Source: Albula goreensis
Taxonomy: Eukaryota > Chordata > Actinopteri > Albuliformes > Albulidae
DNA: 64,000 bases
Direction: 5' to 3'
NCBI GenBank assembly: GCA_022829145.1
Contig: CM040755.1
Coordinates: forward strand, 11,355,563-11,419,562
The stretch's first letter is position 1. Each line of letters starts with the position of its first letter. Positions 1 to 13,402 of this stretch are shown in pieces. The notes beneath the pieces are model-generated. The model was not told the DNA's origin and did no database searches. It saw only the letters and a program-made list of their open reading frames with translations. The position numbers were made by a program, and so were the translations under genes.

Positions 1-3000
1 AAGATATAGGGTATCTGAAAGACAGCATGGTCATTTCCCTGAAAATTTGGCAATGTTAATGACACAAGCCAGTGCTCCTGCTCAAACAATTAGCTTTGTC
101 ACGGTAGCTATTAGAGTTCATCTTATGAGTACATGTACATTATAGAGTAGACGTTTTCTTTTTAAATATTATTCTCCATAAATCAAAATGTGTGTCAGTT
201 CTGTGTAAACGAGTACAAACATAAACACACAGTTTCAGGGTACAAATTGCTTTTCTTTATCAGTTTTCTGATATGTCCTTTTCACAATGTATTCTCATTT
301 CCTCCATTTTAAAATTAAATATTGTAATGACACATTTTTGCCAGCCACTGCATACTGAAGAACAAACATTCCACACATCTTACGGGGCACAGTATGACAG
401 CTGACTCACAAACATTCTCTTTTCCCATCTCCAGTCAATTTGTAATTGAAAGGCAGCTCTTCTATTTGATCTGAGTAACATCCTGGCAGGCAGGTAGGGA
501 ATCATTTTTACGGTAAAGCTTAACACATGTTTGGGGACACAAAGTCAAACACTGTGATCCAATGTTTGCTTATTATGTGTGTTTATGTGTGCATTCATTT
601 GTTTCTGTATGTATGATAATACTGGGTAATAACAATGCTGATGAAAAATGAATCTATTTTCCATTAGGACACATCATGGAACACTGTGAAAGGCCAATAT
701 CTGGAGCAAGGGTCAAGTTTGCAGTATACAATAATTGTAATGTGGGAGTGCATGCAGACTTTATTTTGAGACAAGGAGGGTGATAAGGCCACACGTTTTG
801 TTGTAGTGCATGGAGTTTGCATCTTTTCTCTACTTATAATCTATTCTTTAACTTATTTTTACTTTAAATCTGACTTAGACTGAAATGTTTATGACTCTTA
901 TATTCGTCATGTTAAAATCCTTTTCTCCACCATCTGACATCCACAGCAGTTTACCTAACTGCTCATGCTGAATGAAGAATATTTTGTGAGACTGGTACAG
1001 TTCTTGTCATGTATAATGATTCCATTTTACATTTGAATTCCAGCTTGGACCTTGTTCTGAACATACCCACTTCCCACTCCCTTCATAGGTTCAGAGGTCA
1101 TATTTATCCAATTCTCTGATAAATTTGTCTCCCAGTCTTCTGTAGAATGCATCCTGCTGTCCTATTATTTATGTCTTGCATTTTTAAAAAAGTGATTTAA
1201 AAATACACACAAAATATGGTCCTTTAAATGAGAAGAAAGAGTTTACTTTTTAGAGTTCCTTCCTTCCTGTTACATGTTCATTATGACTTGAATTTGGGAT
1301 AACCTTTGGTATTATTGGATTAACTGGGGAAAATAATGAGTCCACAGGATAAAAGATAAATAATTCATCCTCACAGAGTGAAATTCTCACCCAGACAATG
1401 TCTTTGGCAGCCAAATAATAAGGCTGCCTTTTGGGAAGGTAATTTGAGGTAATCTGTGTTCTATCATAATCAATTCAATGCATATTCCCTTCCATCATCA
1501 ATGCTGTCCTTTTGTCCATGTTATTATCATTTTTTCTTTTCAATTTCATATTTAATATATTCTGTCCAGGTCGATTTTTGTGTGAATACCAGAGGTGGAA
1601 CTTAGCAGTGTGTCATGATTAATGCTTTTTCCCCTTCGGAAAGATAACAATTCATTTTGTTTTAACCATCACATATTACGCACAGACCTGTTAATTTTCT
1701 ACATATCAGCATTTTTTTCAAACTGTATTTTTCAGATGCCATACCTATTTTATTGTTTAAATCAGACAAACTCACAAATTGTTGAATTCCTTCACAAGTT
1801 CCAAAGTCCACTTTTATATGATTTCAAATGCTACCCCAGTGCAGCATGGTAATGCTGAATTTACTGCACCACAGAGATCATTACTCTCTGAGCGACACCG
1901 ACAGGATGTCCCTTAAGGCTGATATGTGCCTGACGCTTCCACACCCCTACATGTACATAAAGATGTAAGGTTGATGTTACAGTCAATGCACTGAATTAAA
2001 ACAAGCCAATGCATGTAATTTCTCTACAATCCCAGATCTTTGTAAAGGTGAAATACTTGCTTGCCTGTGTCAATGTGTTCTTGATCAGCTTCAGAGAAAT
2101 TGTGACTCTACCCCCCTTCCCACCAAAGAAATACAATAGAAAAAGTCTCAAATGGGTTTTTCAACAGCTGTATTTGTTGCCTGAAGGCCAGTAGGAGTGA
2201 TGTCTGACTGATGGTGGCAGCAGTGAGTTACAGTTATGGTTCAGATTCAGTTGTTTGTAACAAGAATGGAGGTATTTTCCTACCATATATGAAATTACAT
2301 AGAGAACTGTGTAATGATAAATCAACAATATGTTTGCAATGTAATTTCCTATTTGTGTATACATGATTTCAGACATAATCAAAATCCAAGATCAAAAATC
2401 AAAAATCAAAGTTACATGTTCTTTTTTGTGCTTGAATTTGTATATTGTATGCTGCATTCAAATTTAAACGTTCATTTGATATTTCATTTAAAATGTTTGA
2501 CTAGATTGACTAGACCACTGCCATATAATAAATTATTAAGGGAAAATTCTTGAACAAAACACCATTGTGCATATTTGTAATCTTCTTCCTCATTGCTATC
2601 ACATGGTTTGTGACAGGAAGAAAATGGAAACTCAATATGCAGTTTGTCATTGGTTTTTCTTCACCAAAAGGTATTGACCTGCCAAAGCTGAAATGCTGAT
2701 TGGATAAACCAGCAACAACACTCCTGTTTGCAATTTCATCCCCCCATTCTCATGTTGTGTGTCGTGTGTGTCATGTGCTACTCCTGTTGCTCCGAACATG
2801 TTAGGCCTTTCACCACAGCCACAAGGATGTCACATGAAGGCATTTTACCCTAAATGAAGGGTATTTGTGGAGGCCCAAGGCACAGTTTAGGGTAAAGGGT
2901 TTTTAGGTTGAAGTGCCTGGGTGCCTACAGGAGGTGCCTTGCTCCAGTGGTTGCCATGGTTGTATGGTTGTACAGTAATTTGGTCCAGGCTCCTAAATGA

Positions 3001-4660
3001 GTGCCACTGGATCAGCTGCAGACCAAGGTGGCATTCAAGGTTAGTAGTAAGACAGGTTGTGAAATCTAGCAATATGTTATCAATGAGATTTTGCTTTTCA
3101 GAATTGGATTTTGTAGGGCATTGATGCCTTTTCCCTTCTAATTATCAACATAGCAGTGATCTATCTGGTAAGACATGAACAGTGGACATTTATTTTCACA
3201 ATTTGGTTTGCAGGTTGTATGTATATAAATTACATTGCAAACGATTGATTAATTGTTTTCCAGTTTAACATATGGGAGAATACAATTCCATACCTTTGGT
3301 TGGATTGAGCATTTGTACATGCAGCAAGACCTGTCAGCTGGATCTCACAAGTAAACATGAGTATGTAAATTAGCCAACAGATCCCCAGAATTTCAAATAG
3401 CACACTGTATACCTGCAACAGCTGAGACTCCAAACCAATAAATCAAAAGAACATTAGAGGTTCACACGATTGTGGTCTCCATGGAAAAACACAATGATTT
3501 GTTTCAACCAATGTGTCACTGATACCTTATAATAGCTCCCTACATTTTTGTTTTCATAATATTTCATTCTCATATCACTCACTCAGTCAAAAAGAAAATT
3601 TCAATGGTAGAATTTTTGTTTGTTTGCATCTGCAATGAGACTGAATTCCAAAGCAGGTGTTTTGTTATTTTTATTAAATTGCTATTCCTTCATTAAAAGG
3701 CAATTCTCAGTATCCCACAGTCCAGCTTTGTATCTGATTCAGTACATACACAACAGGAGCATGTTTTAGACTCCAGACTTTAATAAACTCATTACTGCAT
3801 TCCCCTTATCTGTAGATACGGGGTTTGTAAGTTTCCCACTATAATCGAGCCAGCTGGCACCCGCGTGGTGTCACGTAGCTATGAGTCAGCTCCACGCCAC
3901 TTCGGCCCCGCTGTCAGTCTGTGGTCCCGCCATTTCTCTGATAACAGTTTGCTCCTGTCTACACCTCTTTATCGTCACTAACTGCCGTGCCTGCTGGCTG
4001 TTCTGTTCTAGAAGCCTTGTACGCAGGGCCTCTCTGACGTAAACTGACACATAGCCACTGGGTTGATCAGGAGTGACGACACATGTTACCATGTGATTGA
4101 TTGTGTCATTGTGGGTTGGTACAAATATTATTTCACCTGTCCCTACATACCCCATAAGCAGTAATTTACCAAACAGCAAGTACATTGGCTCTCACCATCA
4201 GAATTGGGGAACTCTTTGTGTCCTTGAGTTAATTATAGCCCATTTTTGATGAACTGAGATTGTTGAACACATGAGACATCCTTGCATATTTTTGAAGTCC
4301 TTTCATACTGTTCCCTTATTAACTCAATAAATACAAATCAGATTTAGCTTATTTCTATTTTATGTCTTCTATCGTTTCATCATGTAACAAATTGCATAGT
4401 TTAAGTGACCAGGAGTTCCTGCTTTTACCAATTAGGACCCCACTTCTTTGCCTGTCAGTTTATAATTTAATCAATTAAAGGTCTCTTTATAAAGCAATCA
4501 TTTGTCATATAGCATGATAAAAACGACATCATTACTTGTTCTGAGTGATGAAATGTCCTGAGATGTGAATATTGGACATTTATTCTTCATGACATGCATA
4601 GATATAGCTGACATAATGTAGCTTAAGAGACTAAATCATCCCTCAAGGCACTAAGAGTGT
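1..4660. other. AT-rich non-coding stretch, no gene recognised
   Basis: I see no exon chain, RNA gene or long open frame with recognisable protein character here. Short open frames on both strands look like chance. A more GC- and CpG-containing patch lies at about 3850-4190, with a 99-codon open frame on the minus strand that I do not recognise; it could be an old transposon fragment. Around 2900-3070 is another less AT-rich patch, probably repeat-derived. Confidence 0.6.
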
Positions 4661-4664
4661 CTAG

Positions 4665-4830
4665 TTACATTACATTACATTATAGGCATTTAGCAGACTC
4701 TCTTATCCAGAGCGACTTGACAATACAAAGTTTATTTCTTTCGGGAGAGGGGTGTTAAAGTGCTAGAGGGGTATCAGTCTCAAGTGCCAGAAGGGTTAGC
4801 ATGAACTAAGCCCTGTGAATGACCTGTTGA
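4665..4830 (+). repeat. Dispersed teleost repeat, copy 1
   Basis: It begins with a short ATTAC tandem (about 4668-4682), followed by the core TTAGCAGACTCTCTTATCCA and GAGCGACTTGACA. The same core occurs in several other places in this window in both orientations, so it is an interspersed element. I know this motif as widespread in teleost genomes but cannot assign a Repbase name. The right-hand limit is a guess. Confidence 0.7.
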
Positions 4831-6310
4831 AGAAACAAAAACGAAAAAACATTAGTTATGTCAACAACAATCCTAAGCCAACAACATTAGGTTGTTACAA
4901 GTGGAACTATACTTAAGTGTGGGAGCTAGGGAAGGAAGGAGTAGTTAACAACAATTATCAGCTTTTCACAACTCAGTGAAGGCAAATGTGGATGGAATTT
5001 ACACCAGTGTACACAGTGTTCCCCATTGACTGCAGCTGTGATTATACACAATTTCAAGTGTGTGAATTTTAGCGTGACCAATTATGTTAGACATAATGTT
5101 ATATGAAAAAGTCACCCATTTAGTGGGTAATACGACATTTCGTATATTTGAATAATGTCCTATGTTGAAGTTATGTCATGTTTTTTCTAATTATCCACAC
5201 CAAAACCTTACCTTCAGACAAACTTACAACTCAATAGGAGAAGGTACTGTATACTCATGACTGTTTATATTAGAATTTTTTTCCCAAAAGTGCATTGAGG
5301 AGGTAGATATTGAAAATTAACACGTGTGATGATTGTTCTCTCAATATATCAATGTGTATTTCTAATTATATATAACAAGCAAACCATAAATTGGTGAATA
5401 CCAGTCCATGTTGTGCGATTGATAGACCTACAGTAATGTTTATGTATTACATTTATGTGAGGGGGAGGCAACCTGGAGGATATATTTGAAAACCTGGGTT
5501 ACCTTCAAATATTTACAAAACTTAGCTAAGTCCTTAATCCCACTTCATTGAAAAGGTCACTTGCCTCTTCGTCTCATAAATGCTGGATATAAACATATCA
5601 ATAGGCCTATTAGTTGCACAAAATGGACTTGACCTCCAAGAGCTGAGGTCACTGGTTTAACTTGTTCATCTCAAACCACATGCTCTTACTAGAACTTTGT
5701 TAGTCCATGTTGTGTATGTGGAGACTACAGGTTGTGCCCTCTGTTCCAATAACAGTAAATAAGGTGTGATGAAGGTGTGAGGAATCTGCAGTTAAATAAA
5801 CTTTGCTACAGCTGACATGGTTATCGATAATCACAATTTCACAACTTTGAAATGCATGTATGTGCATCTGTTATTACTGCTGTGTTTTTTCAGAGGAATG
5901 CTCTCCTTTTATGGGAAAAAGTAAGGATCGTTGCATGTTGCTTGGGTGTAGAACAGTTACAACACAGAGCACAGATACAAATATGAGTCAAATGAACAGG
6001 CTTAATGCAAAGTAAGGGGTAAGGAAGACAAGAGCAAAATACAAGGTGTGTTTCTGAGAGAGAGATTATTTTAAACCAGGAGATGAACAGAGGACGTGTA
6101 TGTCAGGTAAGGGAAAAGGTATAGCAAGGAGAATGAAAGTTTGATTGTGAAATCCAGATTTTAGTGGATTTAGAGCATAAATGTACAGTATAAAGCTGTA
6201 GCATCATGGGAATCAGTTTGCTTTGAAAAGTGTTGGGGACAATGGTGGGTTTATGGTTTTCAAAAACTGTACGGGATGAAATGGGCCATGTCAAAAAGTA
6301 GTGGGGGTAT
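4831..6310. other. Non-coding, nothing recognised
   Basis: AT-rich sequence with only short open frames and no splice-compatible coding block that I can support. Confidence 0.6.
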
Positions 6311-6426
6311 GTCCCCAGTGTCCCCAGTGTCCCCAGCGTCCCCAGCGTCCCCAGTGTCCCCAGAGTCCCCAGAGTCCCCAGAGTCCCCAGTGTCCCCAGT
6401 CCCCAGTGTCCCCAGAGTCCCCAGCA
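6311..6426 (+). repeat. 9-bp minisatellite, unit GTCCCCAGN
   Basis: About 12-13 head-to-tail units of GTCCCCAG plus one variable base (T, C or A), with one shortened unit near 6400. Variant bases cluster in neighbouring units, as expected from slippage or unequal exchange. On the minus strand it makes an artefactual Gly-Thr-Leu repeat open frame, which is not a gene. The strand asymmetry is extreme (C-rich on plus, G-runs of four on minus), so the minus strand has G-quadruplex potential. Confidence 0.95.
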
Positions 6427-7092
6427 TCGGCAGCGTAAATGAAACCGATGTGTAGCATGAGAGTGCATTGTGTTATTATGATAGCAGAGTTATGGAAAAA
6501 AAGACATCAGCCTCTCCATGGGTAATCTCTCTGAGTAAAAGGATACTACAGCCTGAGGGATGTTACACTAAATAGCCATTGTTTGTATCTATACTTGAAC
6601 TGTTTTGTACAGATGTATTAGATTTGTAATAACTTCTGCAATCCTTTATGCAGGAAATTTGGATATCATTTTGCATGTGCATGTTTAGGGAGGAGAGATG
6701 AGGAGTAGCATTACCAGAGTATGGGATCTTTGCTGTTTTTATACAAGCGAATAATGTAAACTCAGTCAATTCTTTGAAGATTTGGTGTCAAATTTTACCA
6801 TGCTGTAGAATGTAGAATGTTGTGGATTGAACATCTCAAAAGTAATTCTTAAATCTAACAGAAAAGCCAAATGGGATTCATCAATGTGCTATTTGATATA
6901 ATGTTTGGATAAAAAAAATACTCTATACACCTGTGTAGTAAATATGACTTTTTTTTAGTATATATGCAGCAATATGACATCATTTTGGAAACCCAGTAAA
7001 GGAGGAGGTACCAAAATGTATGGATTGCTGTATTTGTATTCTGATTTCCAAATTCAATTGAGTCAGTTGCCATGCAACTAATAGTTTGTCCC

Positions 7093-7150
7093 AAATGAAT
7101 GAGTAAATGAATGGGTAAATTAATGAGTAAATGAATGGGTAAATGAATTT
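7093..7150 (+). repeat. Imperfect AATG-type tandem repeat
   Basis: Repeats of AATGAATGGGTAA and AATGAGTAA alternate about four times. It is a short degenerate tandem array with no sign of coding function. Confidence 0.8.
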
Positions 7151-8560
7151 GTTAATTACTAGATGGGTGACTGAGGTCAGGATCATCACTGCCGGCCCTC
7201 CAATGCACCCATGTGAGGCTGGATCAGTGGGCTGGGCAAGATGAGCCGAGACAGGCCATGGGTGAGTGCCATCCCCCAGCCGTATGAGACCAGTATGAGG
7301 AGACAGGCAGCTTAAGACCCAAGCAGACAGCAGGTTATTGATGTGACTGAGGGCTTATGGGGCAGAAGGAGGTGCCCATTCAGAGCTCTTGAGTTGCTGC
7401 CATTCACCCCAGACATCCACTGTAAACCTGTCCAAAAAAACTTATGACTCACAAGCAATAACCACTGATTAATCATAGGTTAGAGATTTGCATCTCAGAA
7501 ATATAATCTTCAGCTCATATGTTTCAGTGTGGTTTATCCTGTGATATCAAATCATGGTCATGCCAGTAAATTTAAGTATTCCCCTTTGACTCAATGTCTG
7601 TGCAAAGTTTACAACAGTGGCTTAACATAATGTATGTATGCTTGTCTGCACTTTCCATTTTTATGTTTCTTTTAAAAAGTAAGGTATCTATGTTTATTAT
7701 ATTTCTCTCATTACCATAGCAGTGGAATTACAACATTCAATATACATTTAAAAGTCAGAAAGAACAGTGTTTCAGAGGAAATTAGCATAAACATTTGTGA
7801 CTTTATATTTTATTCAAGCACAATAAGCATTTTCTCACAGGAGCAGAGACCACATGATGTCAGTGAGATTGGTATCAGAATGTCATTATTTCAATGTAAG
7901 GAGAGGTAGACGTGGTCATTTATCTCATGCCGTGAAAGCCATCTTTGAGATGTCGGTTTGACGAAGACTGGCTTGGACTTTTTGGAAACCAGAGATAAAT
8001 GTTCCTGAAATGCCACCCACGCTGTGACATTTACTTGCTTTTGATTTCCTCCATATCATCCACATAACTGGACAGAATTACAGCATTTAGCCAAGCATAA
8101 TATGAATATTATATTCACTTTGTCTAAGTGAGATGGTACATTTCAGCAGAGATCAAATTTCAGTTATGTTTTTGGCTCTTTGATTGACTCGATTGTGACA
8201 TCACAAAGTTGGATTCTGAGCATCATTTACATATTTTAACCACAGCTTAACTACATACAGTATGTATGAAATATGTTTTATTGTCTTATAGGTCCTTGGT
8301 TATGGTTTCACTTTGATATATTGAACATGGTTAGGTTTTTATTTTTATTGAATTTGCTTCAAATATGTCAATATTATTTTAAATCTTCATAGTTTTTTCT
8401 GTCATGTTCTCAGACATCTTGGAAATGTCCTGGATAGGCTCTAACAAGCCGTGTATGGTCAGTCTTTCAGCCAATGAGAGATGCTAGCTATACCTGGACA
8501 GCCTATTGACAGCAGAAAAATCTATTAGAAATCTGAAACCAGTGCTCCTCCTTCATTTTG
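7151..8560. other. Non-coding, nothing recognised
   Basis: A locally GC-richer patch (7185-7400) has no sustained open frame. The rest is AT-rich. Confidence 0.55.
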
Positions 8561-8639
8561 AGAGCAACACTATAGTATAATGGAGCTGGTCCTCCAACTC
8601 CAAGGGGATGGCTATGGATCTCTGGCAGGGCACTGTAGC

Positions 8640-8722
8640 TGTACCACTGTAAGGTAATTATTCCAGATTGGGCTATTCCAGAAGTTGCTCTGAGTAAGAG
8701 CTTCTGCTAAATACAGACACAC
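8640..8722 (-). repeat. Dispersed teleost repeat, copy 2 (inverted)
   Basis: GTTGCTCTGAGTAAGAGCTT followed by CTGCTAAAT is the reverse complement of the element core seen at 4665, with a few substitutions. Only the core-proximal end is confidently recognised. Confidence 0.65.
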
Positions 8723-9265
8723 CTGTGCTCACTCAGGCAGGACACACAAGGATTTCCCTTCCTGTGGGGATTCTTACCCACTGCAGCAGGCAACATTCAC
8801 TTCCCATTATAGTGCACAGAACACACGTCTGGATCTTATTTCAGTTCCACCTCCTTTATAAAAATCTGCACTTACAGAGTGAAAACCACATTAAATTAAA
8901 ACCACATTTTTTTCTTCATTACTTCCAGTAATACACAATTTCCATATTTGTTAAGATGAGTAAACTTTACACTGAATTGCTCAGCCTGGGGACATCTTGA
9001 AATTTCAAGTTACAATATTTTCCTTCATTCCTGTTTTGGGTTAGTTCATTTGGCAATTATCAATATGCAGTAGCATGTTGCTAAAATTAGAGGCTCTGAC
9101 TGTAGACAGTTAACATGCTTTGTCATGAATTCTGATATTCTGATTATACAAAATGATGTGAATCACAGCTCCTTCCATCCCTCAATTGCTTATGTTCACT
9201 GAAATATGAGAAACCATGTCAATGAATGCCTCACTATACATACTGCAGTGGCCCAAAGGCTGTTT

Positions 9266-9330
<65 letters not shown>

Positions 9331-9339
9331 TAGATAGAC

Positions 9340-9401
<62 letters not shown>
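9266..9401 (+). repeat. Compound GACA/GATA microsatellite
   Basis: A run of (CAGA)n to about 9330 passes through a mixed zone into (TAGA)n ending near 9401, together about 135 bp. The two blocks differ by one base per unit, consistent with growth from one variant array. The combination is the motif pair classically called Bkm. Confidence 0.97.
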
Positions 9402-9721
9402 GACTTTGATCATTGTTTTATTTTTTATAATCATCACTTATGTATTATGAAAACCCCTTGTTCCATTAGACCTGGACTGGCCTATTGTCTGGAAATGAGA
9501 GCAGTGGATAAGTAATTTCGGTAAGTAACTTAGTTTAATTAGCAAATAAACTTGAGAAAGCCATAAGTGTAACTAAATAATGCATGGTAGCTGAATTCAA
9601 GAAAATTAGAGAGGGAACCAATGCATTTATAAATTATGCTCTAATTATCTGTAATTATCATTCATATTTAGTTGGTGTATTCCTTTTCATGACATGTTGA
9701 GGGTCACTGTGCTTCTCAACA

Positions 9722-9915
9722 TGCACTCAGTGCCAGCGGCGCAGGAGAGATTTTTGAAGTGGGGGGGCGACCTGTGGGCAAAAGGTCTCAACTTTTAAAC
9801 TTATACAGTATGTATATATATGTATATATTAAGAAGTGGGGGGGACGGATCGGGGTCCCTATGAAACTGGGGAGGACGTATCCCCCCGTCCGCCCCGCCA
9901 TGTACGCGCCTGCTC
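9722..9915 (+). repeat. Probable transposable-element fragment with G/C homopolymer runs
   Basis: The segment has CAGCGGCGCAGGAG at the left, two G7/G6-containing blocks, and a right side ending in CCATGTACGCGCCTGC. Base composition differs sharply from its AT-rich flanks. It resembles short high-copy fish elements, but I cannot name the family, and the termini are approximate. Confidence 0.45.
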
Positions 9916-10099
9916 AGTGCAGAATTTTAATGGGTGGATTGGAAATTACGAAGTCCCTGTTTAACCTACACAACCAGATCTCATACTTCACCAACAGGAA
10001 AAGCCTGCATGTCTTCCTTTCGAAGTCAGGGATAAAACCCATGATAACAAGAAAACCCGATTCCTCTCACAATTTATATTTTTGCATTTATCCAGAATA

Positions 10100-10800
10100 T
10101 TATTTTTCGATGCTACACATTTGAACTATGCACTCCTAATTAAGCCGGCAGCCTTCCCTTAGTAGAAAGCTGTCAACTGGAGAAAATGACGGGGCTAGTT
10201 GATCATGTACAGATTTGTAAGCACAATCAATACCACACTTCAGGGTAGACATTTTGTTACGTAAACAAAGTTGGTGTGCTTTAACGCTGTTCGTTGGAGA
10301 ATTGAAGTTTTTAAGTTACAGTTAGTTACTGCAACTACACTTCAGAGCTTGAAATTTATTATTATTATCTTTTTCACGTGGGCATGGCATTCACTTGGAT
10401 TTCCAGGGAATATTCTCGCTATGAAAGGAAGACTTCAATCGATGGTGAGTTTAAAACTTAATGACATTCCGTGTAAACCTGAGTCCGTTTGTAGTGTATA
10501 ATTGTGCAAGCACAGGTGATTTCTGCTTCAGAGTTGTGTTGCCCTAAATGTTTCGTCGTGCGTGGTCAGCAGTCCATCATCCTTGATTGGTCAAAGTTTC
10601 ATCAAAGCTTGGATCGAAGATTAATTCTTTTCTTCGAACAAGCTTCTGAGTCTACCCGCATGGGTATCTCAGCAATTACTACCAATGTTTGTAGGTCGAG
10701 AGGCCTTGCATCGTGAAGGACGTTGCAGCGAGGGATGAGCCTACAGCACTGGATTTATCATTTAAAAATGGGAAGAGAAAGGAAATGCTAAAATATGAAG
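10100..10800 (+). other. CpG-bearing segment, possible promoter or first exon
   Basis: CpG dinucleotides become frequent here relative to the flanks (10140-10200, 10280-10300, 10550-10730). At 10443 ATCGATG is followed by GTGAGT, a good splice donor. It could be a 5' non-coding exon for slc28a 6 kb downstream, a non-coding RNA start, or simply a less decayed segment. No recognisable protein is encoded in the two short open frames here. Confidence 0.25.
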
Positions 10801-11844
10801 ATATTCGAGTTAGAGATCAGAAAATATTAATCAAAATTTGGTATAGGCTTCTGTAGTTGTTCAGGTATTAAATACAAAGGAAAGTGTTTAAATTTCAGTT
10901 TTCCGATATACAGTGTGATCTGAAAAAATACAAACCAGGTTACATCTTAAACAAATACTTTAAGATGTAAAAACAAAGTATTGAGTTGGCTTGGAGTCTT
11001 GGCTGCTGAGTAAGGAATTTGGGGTTGTTACGTAAAGATGGAAAGCTCTTAATTCCCCGTTGGGTAATACGGCATTAGGTATTGAGTATAATAATAAAGT
11101 AGCCAACTGAATTTCCGTTTATTTAACTGGGACATCAGATGCTTCAGCGCAAAACAACTAGGTTTCAGCGTCAAACAGGGCGATTCACCGATGACACCTC
11201 AGCGAATCTGGTAACTTTTAAATCATCTGAACATTAATGTTTTTAAAATATGATGTTCTTTAGCTCTGTTGCAACATTCGCCTCCTCTCACGACTACAGA
11301 GCAATGGATGCAAGTTTTTGTCTCATGCCTGCAACAACGCATAAATACATCACAGGGAAAGGGAGACAGTGAGGAAAAGTATTACATCACTTTCCATTCA
11401 ACGGTTTCTTTATTGTAAAATACTAATGCTGTTATTGTGAAGGAAATACATCACCTGAGACAGGTACACTAGGGCTCTTACTGCAGAGGACATACTAACA
11501 GAAATCCCATTCAAATTCCTGACTTTTTGCAAGGTGGAGATGATCCGATTGTCCTTTAAACCAAAAACTATCTGATAAGATATAGAAAAGTTGTATGGAA
11601 CATCTTCTGACACATATGTACATTGTGGGTTGATGGATTAAATATGAAAATTAGATTTCATTTTTTTTTTTTCTAAAAGTTACCCTTTATGATAGAGATC
11701 CCATTGACATTTTGGGAATGGCTGAGTCATAATGGAAATCAGCTTTGTAACATCTCAGTGTTTTGTATCCTCCTGTAGTGCTGATTGTCCTTATGAGAAA
11801 AGCTTGCCTGTCACGCTGCAGAGTCAATAGTTTATCTGGTTTAC

Positions 11845-12050
11845 GTCGCATTGCAGAAGCCTTTTATACAGAGAGACTTACACAATTTATTGAAAAAAGC
11901 TCATAATTCTGGAAATATTAACCATCCATTCTTACAGGTCAGTTTGTACTTTTTAAGTACTTTTGAAGTTAAGCACATCAGTGAAGGGTGCACAAATGGT
12001 GCCCCATCTGAGATTTGACCCTGCAACCTCCTTGTGGTCTGCCATTGTGT
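11845..12050 (+). repeat. Dispersed teleost repeat, degenerate copy 3
   Basis: TTGCAGAAGCCTTTTATACA then GAGAGACTTACACAA matches the element core with scattered substitutions. Further right, GATTTGACCCTGCAACCTCC matches the GGATTTGAACCTGC tail seen in the copy at 18.6 kb. It is an old, nearly full-length copy. Confidence 0.55.
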
Positions 12051-13402
12051 GGAAGCATATCTAACTCCTTTTTGTTTTTGTTGGTATGTTATTGTACAGA
12101 AATGCAAGGCTCTTTAATGTACAGCGCTCCGATCAATTCAAGAAAGGTTTTTGCCCATATGTGTGGGCATTAGCCCTATCCTTTGTGACTGGACAAAGGA
12201 GTGTCGTCTTCCTGTTTTTAATAATCTTTTCTCATATGGGGTTTCTTATTAGATAGAGACTCGTAGTCATTTACCTCCTGTCTAATGATTGTATTTTGAC
12301 TTTTTCCAATGCGGGAATAAAAAGGAAGGTGAAGCATGTGAGCATATGTGTGTGTTTGTGAGTGTGTGTAAAAAAACATTTTTTTCATATTAAGATAGTT
12401 TGCAGTATGCTTTATGTACCCCTAAGATGTTTGGCTGCAGGAGAAGCAGCATGAGAAACTAAGTTCTTAGGGATTGTGAGAAGTCCGGGGGAGGGAGAAG
12501 AGATTTGAGAAGGGAGCACAAAGTTAGGTGGCTAGAGGTTTACATCGAATACAAATCACAGATTCATCCATAGACCGAGAGAATAGACTGTTCATTTACA
12601 TTTCTGTTTCTGTTCAAATCATGTAGCAAGGGTCAGGTTTTGGAATAATTTCCAGTGTGGAGTCAAAGGTTTGCAGCATCTACCCATATGATGCACTGAT
12701 ACATACAATATTCATGAATTTTTTCAGTCATTTCTGTTAAATCCATGCCAATTATTACAGATCAAATTTCATTTATTGATTCACTAATCCGAACACTGAA
12801 GGATACTATTTCGTTCAGTGCATGAGGTTGCCATGGAGAAGTCAGATTCACTTTCTGAAGTTTGTGATTGCTGTAGAGACCTGAACTTTCATCTTGGAGG
12901 TGTGCCAAGATAGTGATAATAACAGTCATTAATAGTTATTATCCTATTATGCTATGCATAAATGTAAAGCAAATTTTCAGTTTAAAGAACATTTGACAGT
13001 TTACATGGTTGAACTTGATTATTAACTGTAAATCATGGCTCCTGTAAATCATCAGATTTCTTTACTAAGACTAAAAAGACACAATAAAGACACAGGACTG
13101 CAAAACACATAAAAGCCTAAGTTCAAGTCAGACAGAACCAGTAATCAGCTCTTCCTCATTAATAAATTATGACATAATGACATAGTCATGTCTACAGACA
13201 GATTTATTAAGGATGCATTTAGTAACAGTTAAAACAGTTTATGTTTTATGATGAGAGATTAATTTTTCTGGAAGTTTTTAACAATGCATATTAAAATAAA
13301 TATGTCAGAAGGAGACGACGTGTTTTTCAGCATGTTTCAAGTAGGTCCCGTGCCTTCACTCACTCTGTGCTTCTTCTGAGAGCAATCTGGTAACAAGGCA
13401 CC
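12051..13402. other. Non-coding, nothing firm recognised
   Basis: AT-rich sequence with no supported exon. A TATA-like AT run (around 13285-13300) lies roughly 100 bases before the candidate signal-peptide ATG at 13403. Confidence 0.5.

Noticed and set aside
6103-6468. 121-codon minus frame with a Gly-Thr-Leu repeat
   Set aside because: A product of the 9-bp minisatellite, where period divisible by three keeps any frame open.
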